Positions 25,077 to 32,225 of a stretch of 38,860 nt of DNA are shown piece by piece. The notes beneath the pieces were generated by a model. It did no database searches, had not been told where the DNA came from, and worked only from the letters and a program-made list of their open reading frames with translations. How positions within the stretch are numbered: the stretch's first letter is position 1; every line of letters starts with the position of its first letter. The DNA is from JAAZFE01 sp034005635 (GTDB taxonomy: Bacteria; Verrucomicrobiota; Kiritimatiellia; CAIQIC01; Lenti-01). The translations under genes were made by a program, and so were the position numbers. The stretch is taken from positions 1 to 38,860 of the forward strand of contig JAVEUJ010000004.1 in assembly GCA_034005635.1 (NCBI GenBank), read 5' to 3'.

Positions 25077-25709
25077 ATGGCCAAGATCAAGAATACCAAG
25101 ACCGAGCTGAAAGCGCAGCGCGACGCGCTGAAGCGCTATCAGCGTTATCTGCCCACGTTGCAGCTCAAGAAGCAGCAACTGCAGATGGAGATTCGGTTGG
25201 TAGAGCAGCGCGTGGCAGAGAAGAAGGCCGAGGAAGAAGCCGCGCGCGGCGCGCTGGCCGACTGGGTCAAATTGTATTCCGAACCGCTGGACTACCTCTC
25301 GTGGCTGAGGGTGGAATCCATCGAGGTCGAAGCCGGTAATATTGCCGGCGTGGCGGTGCGCACCCTGCGCGAAATCCGTTTCCAGCGCACGGCCCCCGAT
25401 TTGTGGGCGACACCGGCGTGGTTGGATGAAGGACTCTCCACGTTGGAAACACTGTTCCGGTTGCGCATCGAGCGGCGACTGCTCGAAGAGCAACTGCGAC
25501 TGCTGGCGGAGGAGCTGCGCACCACCAGTCAGCGCGTGAATTTATTTGAAAAGATCAAGATTCCCGAGTGTGCCGATAACATCCGGCGTATTCGCATCTT
25601 CTTGGGCGACGAGAATACTGGTGCCGTGGTGCGCTCCAAGATCGCCAAGGGCAAGGCCGTGAAGAAAGCGGCGGCAGCCGAAGCGGCGGCGAAGGGGACA
25701 GCGGCATGA
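25077..25709 (+). CDS. atpD: V-type ATP synthase/ATPase subunit D (central rotor shaft)
   Basis: 210-residue subunit of the rotating shaft. Long N- and C-terminal helices form an antiparallel coiled coil; the N-terminal KTELKAQRDALKRYQRYLPTL and the C-terminal RTTSQRVNLFEKIKIPECADNIRRIRIFLGDEN are strongly conserved in D subunits. The C-terminal tail is Lys/Ala-rich. It overlaps subunit I by 4 nt (ATGA). Confidence 0.93.
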   Translation: MAKIKNTKTELKAQRDALKRYQRYLPTLQLKKQQLQMEIRLVEQRVAEKKAEEEAARGALADWVKLYSEPLDYLSWLRVESIEVEAGNIAGVAVRTLREIRFQRTAPDLWATPAWLDEGLSTLETLFRLRIERRLLEEQLRLLAEELRTTSQRVNLFEKIKIPECADNIRRIRIFLGDENTGAVVRSKIAKGKAVKKAAAAEAAAKGTAA

Positions 25710-27523
25710 TTGTCCAAATGAAAAAGGTGACGGTGCTGGGACTGGCCCACGACCGGGCAGCGACCCTTGAAGCATTGCGCGACCTGGGGGTATTGCATGT
25801 TAAGCCGGTGGTGCCCCCGGCGGGGACGGGTCTCGAGCAAGCCCGCGAAAAAACGATGGGACTGCGACAGCTACTCAACGCGCTGCCGACGAGCTCAGAT
25901 GCTCCGCCCAGTGACCGCCATGTCCGGGTGGTGATTGCGGAGATCAGCGAATTGCTCAATGACCGCAAGGAATGGCAGGATCGACTGGATTCGCTGAAAG
26001 CCGAGATAGCCCGCGTGGCACCTTTTGGCTCCTTCGACCCTACGGCGGTGGAGGATCTGGCGAAGAAGGGCGTGGTGCTCAAGCTGTATCGCGCCCCGGC
26101 CAAATCCATGTTGCCGCTGCCCGATGGGGTGACAGCGCAAAAGCTGGCCGTGGTCAAGGCCGATGCCTATTGGGTGTTGTCCGCCAACGCCCCCTTCGAA
26201 TGGGCAGGAGCCGAAGAACAGCGTTTGCCGGATGATTCGCTGGCGGATATGGAATCGGAAGCCGCCTCCCTGCGCGCTGGTTTGGCTGGCGTTGAGGTCC
26301 AACTGGAAAAACTGGCTGCCGACCGGCCATTGGTGGAGGCGCGGCTGGCCGAGGCCGAGGCCGAATTGAAGTTGCAAGAAGTCCGCGCAGGCATGGGATC
26401 CGCTGAGGCCATTGCCTATGTGCAGGGGTTTGTTCCTGCAGGGGATGTGGACCCGATCCGTGCCGCCGCCGCTGATCAAGGCTGGGGGCTGGTGGTAGAA
26501 GATCCCGGGCCGCAGGATGACGTACCCGTCAAACTGCGCCAGCCAGCGTGGGCCAAGCCTGTCCAGGCCGTGTTCGACGGCATCAATATCCTGCCGGGTT
26601 ATCTCGAGGCCGATATCAGTGTGGTGTTCATGCTGTTTTTCTCGGTGTTCTTTGCCATGATCATCGGCGATGCTGGTTATGGGGCGTTGTTTTTGGTATT
26701 GACGCTGCTGTTTCGCAAAAAACTACCCAAAAATGCCGCAAATCTGCTGATCATCACCAGCGCCTGCACCATTGCCTGGGGGCTGGTCAGCGGGTCGGTT
26801 TTTGGCATTTCTCCGGACTTCCTGCAGACGACCTTCTTTGCGAAACTCTGGATTCCTTTTCTGGACCCTCTCAAGGAACGCACGGCTCAGAACATCATGG
26901 GCATGTGCTTCTTGATCGGCGCCATCCAGCTTTCCATCGGGCATTTGTGGAATGTGGTGGATCTGATCGGACAGCGCAGCCTCAAGGCCCTCGAACAGTT
27001 TGGCTGGACGCTGACGACGTGGTACATGTTTTTTCTGGCCGACAACATGGTCATCGCCGGTAACATGGCCCGCTATCTCGGCAGCCCGGCGGCACTGAAG
27101 CCATTCACGGGGTCGATCGCAGACTATGTTGCGCTGGGCGGCGTGGTTTTGATCATCCTATTTATGATGAAGCCGAGCGAGATCAAGGATAATTGGTTCA
27201 ATTTGGCGTTGCTGCCGCTGAATCTGATCAGCAATTTTACCGACGTGGTGTCCTATGTGCGTTTATATGCGGTGGGGACGGCGGGCTTTGCGGTGGCATT
27301 TGCCTTCAACACCATGATTTTTGGCGGCAAGGTTACGCTGCTGAGCGGTCTGATTGGTGCCGTGCTGGCGTTTCTCGCACATACGCTAAACATTCTGTTA
27401 TGCGTCATGGGTGTGCTGGTGCACGGCATCCGCCTCAATACGCTGGAATTTTCGAATCACAAGGGCATTTCATGGAGTGGGGCACCGTACCGCCCCTTTG
27501 CCAAACAGGACACGGCGGCCTAG
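25706..27523 (+). CDS. atpI: V-type ATP synthase/ATPase subunit I (membrane stator, a-subunit)
   Basis: 605-residue stator. The N-terminal cytoplasmic half (about 1-290) is helical with two coiled coils; the C-terminal half has seven to eight membrane segments starting near residue 300 (VVFMLFFSVFFAMIIGDAGYG). The channel arginine needed for ion translocation is R519 in DVVSYVRLYAVGTAGF. The C-terminus HGIRLNTLEF... matches the conserved end of a-subunits (HxxRLxxxEF). Gene order and overlap place it in the same transcript as D; K follows after 58 nt. Confidence 0.94.
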   Translation: MIVQMKKVTVLGLAHDRAATLEALRDLGVLHVKPVVPPAGTGLEQAREKTMGLRQLLNALPTSSDAPPSDRHVRVVIAEISELLNDRKEWQDRLDSLKAEIARVAPFGSFDPTAVEDLAKKGVVLKLYRAPAKSMLPLPDGVTAQKLAVVKADAYWVLSANAPFEWAGAEEQRLPDDSLADMESEAASLRAGLAGVEVQLEKLAADRPLVEARLAEAEAELKLQEVRAGMGSAEAIAYVQGFVPAGDVDPIRAAAADQGWGLVVEDPGPQDDVPVKLRQPAWAKPVQAVFDGINILPGYLEADISVVFMLFFSVFFAMIIGDAGYGALFLVLTLLFRKKLPKNAANLLIITSACTIAWGLVSGSVFGISPDFLQTTFFAKLWIPFLDPLKERTAQNIMGMCFLIGAIQLSIGHLWNVVDLIGQRSLKALEQFGWTLTTWYMFFLADNMVIAGNMARYLGSPAALKPFTGSIADYVALGGVVLIILFMMKPSEIKDNWFNLALLPLNLISNFTDVVSYVRLYAVGTAGFAVAFAFNTMIFGGKVTLLSGLIGAVLAFLAHTLNILLCVMGVLVHGIRLNTLEFSNHKGISWSGAPYRPFAKQDTAA

Positions 27524-27581
27524 CGCTGTTGCCGACAATGTAAAATAGAGGGCGAAAGCACCGAAAATCGAGGAGAAGAAA

Positions 27582-28073
27582 ATGGATGCAAACATGATGA
27601 TGGCATTGGCCAAGGCCGGCGGACTAGCGGCCCTGGGCGTAGCGGCAATTGGATCGGCGATCGGGTCGGGGGTGGCAGGAGCGGCGGCGATTGGCGCGTG
27701 GAAAAAGTGCTACGCCCAAAGCAAAGCCGCGCCTTTTATCCTGATTACCTTTATTGGTGCGCCCTTGTCCCAGACCATTTACGGCATGATCCTGATGAAC
27801 ACGATCGGCGGGAAGTTGATCGTGACAGACACCAACACGCTGGAAATGGCGACGGCTTGGGCGTCAACCAACTGGGCGGCCTGCCTGCTGGCGGGCATTT
27901 GCGGTGGTCTGGGCATTTGCTTCTCAGCTTGGTACCAGGGCAAAGCCGGCGCGGCGGGGGCGGATGCACTGGCCGAGACCGGCCAGGGCTTCGGTAACTA
28001 CCTGATGACGCTGGGCGTGGTGGAAACCGTCGCGCTGTTCGTGCTGGTTTTCAGTATGATGGGCCTGGGCTGA
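27582..28073 (+). CDS. atpK: V-type ATP synthase/ATPase subunit K (c-ring proteolipid), Na+-type
   Basis: 163-residue duplicated proteolipid with four membrane helices. The first hairpin has Q64 where single-hairpin c-subunits carry the acid, and the second has the ion-binding E148 in GVVETVALF, so one carboxylate per four helices. The residues that bind Na+ in the Enterococcus hirae ring (T64, Q65, Y68, Q110, E139) correspond by motif to S63, Q64, Y67, Q119 and E148 here. This points to Na+ coupling (inference). GGAGAAGAAA precedes the ATG. A hairpin terminator follows the stop. Confidence 0.93.
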   Translation: MDANMMMALAKAGGLAALGVAAIGSAIGSGVAGAAAIGAWKKCYAQSKAAPFILITFIGAPLSQTIYGMILMNTIGGKLIVTDTNTLEMATAWASTNWAACLLAGICGGLGICFSAWYQGKAGAAGADALAETGQGFGNYLMTLGVVETVALFVLVFSMMGLG

Positions 28074-28096
28074 TTCTAACGCCCACCGACTGCGGC

Positions 28097-28132
28097 AACC
28101 GCCCTTTCTACAAGAAGGGGCGGTTTGCCTTT
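28097..28132 (+). terminator. Rho-independent terminator of the V-ATPase operon
   Basis: AACCGCCCTTTCT (28097-28109) pairs with AGAAGGGGCGGTT (28113-28125) over a 3-nt loop with one mismatch, followed by TGCCTTT. It lies 24 nt after the atpK stop. Confidence 0.75.
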
Positions 28133-28210
28133 AGGAGATGGAATGGGGGAAGAAGGGAATGATGGGGCTGAATCTGAACTCAAGAACTCATGAAGATCAA
28201 TCGGTTGATT

Positions 28211-28235
28211 TCTCGCCAGGTACGCCAAGCACGCC
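28211..28235 (+). repeat. Dispersed ACGCCAAG-type repeat
   Basis: CTCGCCAGGTACGCCAAGCA followed by CGCCA; half-element relative of the palindrome at 20349-20426. Confidence 0.5.
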
Positions 28236-28288
28236 ACGGGAAAAAGTGAGGAGAAGACAATATCCATTGTACGGATAAATGGCTTTTT

Positions 28289-28312
28289 GTAGCGTGGACC
28301 TCTGGTCCGCGC
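28289..28312 (+). repeat. GTAG-headed REP-like palindrome
   Basis: GTAGCGTGGACCTCTGGTCC followed by GCGC: a GTAG head and an imperfect GGACC/GGTCC hairpin. Identical over 24 nt to the copy at 28541-28564. Confidence 0.7.
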
Positions 28313-28457
28313 ACCGGGGCGGAAAGAGCATGTGGGCCGAAAGAGAAAAGAGGCGCGCAGCGGAGCTACACGCTACGAAGACTGGGGCTGAATCTGAACT
28401 CAAGAACTCAGGAAAGAATAACGGTGAAGATAAACTACGAAAAGGAGACGGCTTTCC

Positions 28458-28483
28458 TGTAGGTGCGCCCGCTGGGCGCGCCT
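28458..28483 (+). repeat. GTAG-headed REP-like palindrome, second sequence type
   Basis: GTAGGTGCGCCCGCTGGGCG followed by CGCCTG: a GTAG head and a GCGCCC/GGGCGC hairpin. Same design as the neighbouring elements but a different stem. Confidence 0.55.
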
Positions 28484-28540
28484 GATTGGGAAAGCGGCGA
28501 ACAGCCGAATATCCACCACGGATAGGGGAAGGGGCTCCCC

Positions 28541-28624
28541 GTAGCGTGGACCTCTGGTCCGCGCCGAGCAGAAGAAGCCGTGCAACAGAACTGGAAGATG
28601 CGCGGACCGGGAGGTCCACGCTAC
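28541..28624. repeat. Paired inverted GTAG REPs (BIME-like)
   Basis: A forward copy (28541-28564, GTAGCGTGGACCTCTGGTCC...) and a reverse copy (28600-28624, ending GGAGGTCCACGCTAC) face each other across a 35-nt spacer. Each is a hairpin, and the pair can form a larger one. This is the layout of mosaic REP pairs. Confidence 0.75.
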
Positions 28625-28634
28625 GAGAGCCTCG

Positions 28635-28715
28635 TTTTCCACAGTGTGGTCCCGCATGCGCGGGATCTTCCATAGCGTGGAAAAATCGCAAAATAGTTTT
28701 CCATAGCGTGGAAAA
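28635..28715. repeat. Hairpin repeat cluster (TTCCATAGCGTGGAAAA family)
   Basis: TTTTCCACAGTGTGG (28635-28649), a CCCGCATGCGCGGG palindrome (28651-28664) and two copies of TTCCATAGCGTGGAAAA (28668-28684, 28699-28715). Nearly the same arrangement is found 22 kb away at 6881-6950. Confidence 0.7.
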
Positions 28716-28868
28716 CTCTATGCCAGGAGATTTCCGGAGGGACAGCCTGTCCACTGTGGCGGAGCCTTCGTGCCGTCCGGGATAGGGAACAGAAATGCCA
28801 GATAAAAAGCTACGGATTTCACGCTTGCCCGCCGTGGAGGGGATTTCACGGATGGGAAACCAATCTAG

Positions 28869-29432
28869 ATGTTGAAAAGTCGATTGATTCCGAGAAACGA
28901 GAAAGCAGGGTCTTTGGTGTTGGTGCGAGTCGAAAGCCGCGAGCAGATCGCGGCCGTCGCGGCGCTGGCGCGCGAAACCTGGACCCAGCACTACACGCCG
29001 CTCATCGGTGCTGCGCAAGTGGCCTACATGCTGGAGCGCTTCCAGAGCGCGGAGGCCATTGCACAGCAAATCGAGACAGAAGGCTACGAGTACTATCTCG
29101 AGCCGGGGGCGGGCTATCTCGCCTTGGTGCCTGATTTGGCCGCGCGCCGTGTATTGCTCAGTAAGATTTATGTGCGGGAAGACCGTCGCCGTACGGGGCT
29201 GGGGCGGACCATGGTGGAGTGGGCCCAAACGCGCAGCGCCCAACTAGGTTGCCGCGAACTATGGCTGACCGTCAACAAACACAACTCGGGTTCCATCGCA
29301 TTCTACGAACGCATGGGATTTGCCAAGACCGGACCGCTGGTCACCGACATCGGTAACGGCTTTGTAATGGACGACTGGCGGATGGCGAAGATCGTCGAGA
29401 TCGGGCGCACCTCGTGCCAACAAAAGGTTTGA
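28869..29432 (+). CDS. GNAT family N-acetyltransferase
   Basis: 187 residues. Acetyl-CoA-dependent acyltransferase with the GNAT core: a beta strand VLLSKIYV, the pyrophosphate-binding loop R/Q-x-x-G-x-G/A as REDRRRTGLGRTMVEWA, and the C-terminal LWLTVNKHNSGSIAFYERMGF. Length is normal for the family. The substrate cannot be told. The ATG at 28869 has no good ribosome site; an internal TTG or GTG near 28914-28923 (before VRVESREQI) is an alternative. It sits alone after a repeat field and 97 nt before the glycan genes. Confidence 0.85.
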   Translation: MLKSRLIPRNEKAGSLVLVRVESREQIAAVAALARETWTQHYTPLIGAAQVAYMLERFQSAEAIAQQIETEGYEYYLEPGAGYLALVPDLAARRVLLSKIYVREDRRRTGLGRTMVEWAQTRSAQLGCRELWLTVNKHNSGSIAFYERMGFAKTGPLVTDIGNGFVMDDWRMAKIVEIGRTSCQQKV

Positions 29433-29529
29433 TGACCAGACTGTATTCGACGTATACTCCCACCTTGATTTTCAACCGCTCCCTCTCTTCTCACGGAGGA
29501 GGGGAAAAGAATAGGATAATGGTTAATTT

Positions 29530-30483
29530 ATGATCCAGAATAAGAAAATATTCATTACCGGCGGCGCAGGTTTCATCGGGTCAACGTTGATTGGGCGGCT
29601 GGTCGAGCACAACCAGATCGTGGCGTACGACAACCTGGCGCGCAATGCCCTGCAGACCAAGCCGTGGAAGGATCATAAGAATCTCCAACTGGTCGTGGGG
29701 GACGTGCTGGACTACGACCATCTGGCCAAGTCCATGGCGGGCGCCGACGTTGTGGTCCACTGCGCGGCTATTGCCGGAATCGACACAGTGGTGAAAAACC
29801 CGGTGGCGACCATGCGCGTGAACATGGTGGGATCGGCCAACATGCTGGAAGCGGCTGCCAAACTGGACCATTGCGACCGCGTGGTTTGCTTCTCCACCAG
29901 CGAAGTATTCGGCACCACGGCCTTCCGGTCGTCGGAACTGGACAAGACGTCGATCGGCGTGGTCGGCGAGGCCCGGTGGACCTACGCCGTCAGCAAACTG
30001 GCCGAGGAGCACCTGGCCATCGCGTATTACCAGCACCAAGGGCTGCCGGTCGCCGTCGTCCGCCCCTTCAACGTCTATGGGCCGGGCCAGGTGGGCGAAG
30101 GTGCGCTGCGCACGTTCATCCAGCGAGCGCTGAAAAACGAGCCGATTCAAATCAATGGCGATGGCACGCAGATCCGCGCGTGGTGCTACGTCGACGACAT
30201 GGTGCGCGGCACCTTGTTGTGCATGGAGCACCCGAAGGCGATTGGTGAATCATTCAACATCGGCAACCAGCGCGCGATCACGACGATCTACGGATTGGCC
30301 AACACGGTGATTCGGGTGCTGAACTCGAATTCCAAGATCGAATTCGTCTACAAGGATTACGCCGACGTCGAGCTGCGCATTCCGAACGTGTCCAAGGCGC
30401 GGGATCTAATCGGTTTCGAGTCCGAGGTGGATCTGGACGAGGGCATCCGGCGTACGGCGGAATCCTATCGGACGGCAAGCTAG
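29530..30483 (+). CDS. NAD-dependent sugar-nucleotide epimerase/dehydratase (extended SDR)
   Basis: 317 residues of the GalE-like extended short-chain dehydrogenase family, acting on nucleotide sugars in the cytoplasm. NAD-binding GGAGFIG (11-17), the VVGDVLDYD acidic segment, STSEVFG with the catalytic Ser/Thr, and the catalytic Y152-x-x-x-K156 in TYAVSKLAEE. RPFNVYGPGQ is the sugar-nucleotide-site motif. Substrate specificity is not determined; UDP-sugar epimerisation is most likely. First of four closely spaced genes for a surface glycan. Confidence 0.9.
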   Translation: MIQNKKIFITGGAGFIGSTLIGRLVEHNQIVAYDNLARNALQTKPWKDHKNLQLVVGDVLDYDHLAKSMAGADVVVHCAAIAGIDTVVKNPVATMRVNMVGSANMLEAAAKLDHCDRVVCFSTSEVFGTTAFRSSELDKTSIGVVGEARWTYAVSKLAEEHLAIAYYQHQGLPVAVVRPFNVYGPGQVGEGALRTFIQRALKNEPIQINGDGTQIRAWCYVDDMVRGTLLCMEHPKAIGESFNIGNQRAITTIYGLANTVIRVLNSNSKIEFVYKDYADVELRIPNVSKARDLIGFESEVDLDEGIRRTAESYRTAS

Positions 30484-30492
30484 GGAGACCGA

Positions 30493-31245
30493 ATGACGGC
30501 CGCGCCTGAACCCTCGCTCCCGCGTGGCATTTCTGTGGCCATTATGGCCTATAACGAGGCCCCCAGCCTTGAGCGAGTGGTGGGCGAAATCCGCGACGAG
30601 CTGTTGCGGCTGGGGGCGGAGTACGAGATCGTGATCATCAACGACGGCAGCACGGATGGTAGCCGAGAAATTGCGGATCGCTTGGCGCACGACGTCGCAG
30701 GGGTGCGAGTGGTTCATCATCCGGTGAATCTGGGGTTGGGCGCGGTCTATCGCGAAGCGTTCCGCTGCGGGACGAAGGAACTGGCGACGGCGTTTCCCGC
30801 CGACGGGCAGTTCGAACCCTCCATCATTGGACAGTTCATGCGACGCTTCGACGAAGCGGATATGGTATTGGGGTATATACCAGAATACCGCAAGAACCGG
30901 TCGTTCGTGGCGCGGACGTTCTCTTGGGGTGAACGAGGCCTCTACAAGATCCTTTTTGGTTCTTTCCCTGATTTCCAGGGGATCATGATGTTTCGCCGCG
31001 CGCTGGTGGATACGGTGCCCCTGACATCGACTGGTCGGGGCTGGATGATCCAAATGGAGTTGATCCTTCGATTCCTAAAAAAAGGATACCGGGTCGTCAG
31101 CGAACCGACGGGCATTCGAGCACGCATGAGTGGCGAGTCCAAGGTGATGAACCTACGGTCTATCCTGTCCAACCTGCGCCAGGTCTTCGAACTTCGCTGG
31201 CACCTGTGGAAATCCAACGAGGTTTCTTTAACAAATTCCAGATAG
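30493..31245 (+). CDS. Family 2 glycosyltransferase (polyprenyl-phosphate sugar synthase-like)
   Basis: 250 residues with a single GT-A domain: SVAIMAYNEAPSLERVVGEI, the nucleotide-sugar motif IINDGSTDGS, NLGLGAVYREAF and the metal-site region FPADGQFEPS. The layout, with no C-terminal membrane helices, resembles DPM1-type dolichyl/polyprenyl-phosphate sugar synthases. Such enzymes make a lipid-linked monosaccharide used by GT-C transferases, and a GT-C-like protein is encoded two genes downstream. It starts 9 nt after the epimerase gene. Confidence 0.88.
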   Translation: MTAAPEPSLPRGISVAIMAYNEAPSLERVVGEIRDELLRLGAEYEIVIINDGSTDGSREIADRLAHDVAGVRVVHHPVNLGLGAVYREAFRCGTKELATAFPADGQFEPSIIGQFMRRFDEADMVLGYIPEYRKNRSFVARTFSWGERGLYKILFGSFPDFQGIMMFRRALVDTVPLTSTGRGWMIQMELILRFLKKGYRVVSEPTGIRARMSGESKVMNLRSILSNLRQVFELRWHLWKSNEVSLTNSR

Positions 31246-31247
31246 CC

Positions 31248-32225
31248 ATGGCTCGCTCTTCCCTGAAATCCTGGGTTGGCTTGGCGCTGAGTTTGTTGTT
31301 TTTGAGTTTGGCTCTGCGGAACGTGGAGTGGGCGGGGGTGTGGGCCTCTTGGCGAGCCGCCCGGCTGGATTTGCTGCTGCTTGGCGCGGCACTTCTGGTC
31401 TGCAGTTGGGGTGTGGCGGCCATTCGTTGGCGCATCTTGCTGTCGTCAGTGCCTGGGCTTCGAATTCGCGATGCGTTCGCTTATATCTCCATCGGCTATC
31501 TGGCCAACACCGTGTTGCCGTTGCGGCTGGGCGATCTGGCCCGCGCCAGCCTGATCGGCCGCAAGAAGAACATCGGCATTAGTCGGGCGCTGGGCAGCAT
31601 CGCCATCGAACGGCTGATGGACATTCTGATGCTAGTGGCACTGACGCTGGTCCTGATGCGCGTGCTCGTTATTCCGGCCCCGATTCAGGCGGGCCTGACG
31701 GGCATGGTGGCGGCCGGTCTGGTCGGTCTGGTCGGCCTGATGGCAGTTTCTCTGAACCGGAAGCATTTGCCGCGGCTGACCGCTTGGTTGGCCAAGATCA
31801 TGCCGCACCGCTTGGCCGACCGCGTACTTACGCTGCTGGGGAATTTCTCTTCGGGTGCCGACGTGCTTCATCACCCGGCGGGCTTTTTGTCAGTGGTCGG
31901 CCTTTCGGCTGGCGTTTGGTTGATCACCGGCTTGGCCACATTGGCCTGGGTGATGGCGTTCCATCTGGACGTACCGTGGTACGCTGGATTTTTCGTTCTG
32001 GTGATGGTCAATCTCGGATCAGCCATTCCGTCGTCGCCCGGTTATATCGGCGTCTACCATTATCTGGCCATGCTGGCGCTTTCCTTGTGGACGGGTGACC
32101 GAAGCGCGGCGCTGGCGTATGCGATCGGCACCCACGCGCTGAACATGTTGGCGAACGTAGGAATCGGTTCGTTCTTCCTGGCGCGCGAAGGGGTGTCGTT
32201 GCACAGCCTGAAGGCGGCGGCATGA
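31248..32225 (+). CDS. UPF0104/LPG-synthase-type membrane protein
   Basis: 325 residues with about eight membrane segments, matching the transmembrane family that includes the flippase part of MprF (lysylphosphatidylglycerol synthase TM region). Typical segments: YLANTVLPLRLGDLARASLIGRK, GSIAIERLMDILML, NLGSAIPSSPGYIGVYHYLA. ATG 31248, 2 nt after the previous stop, is preferred; an upstream in-frame ATG at 31206 would overlap the GT2 gene. Neither has a clear ribosome site. Position suggests that it moves or modifies the lipid-linked sugar (inference). Confidence 0.85.
   Translation: MARSSLKSWVGLALSLLFLSLALRNVEWAGVWASWRAARLDLLLLGAALLVCSWGVAAIRWRILLSSVPGLRIRDAFAYISIGYLANTVLPLRLGDLARASLIGRKKNIGISRALGSIAIERLMDILMLVALTLVLMRVLVIPAPIQAGLTGMVAAGLVGLVGLMAVSLNRKHLPRLTAWLAKIMPHRLADRVLTLLGNFSSGADVLHHPAGFLSVVGLSAGVWLITGLATLAWVMAFHLDVPWYAGFFVLVMVNLGSAIPSSPGYIGVYHYLAMLALSLWTGDRSAALAYAIGTHALNMLANVGIGSFFLAREGVSLHSLKAAA

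Larger units (their letters stand above)
28133..28868. other. Repeat-rich non-coding region
   Basis: Between the V-ATPase terminator and a GNAT gene. It holds GAATCTGAACTCAAGAACTCA-like copies (about 28168-28190 and 28388-28410), a CGCCAAG-type repeat (28211-28235), four GTAG-headed palindromes and the hairpin cluster 28635-28715. I see no gene here; open frames on the minus strand are read-through of repeats. Confidence 0.65.
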
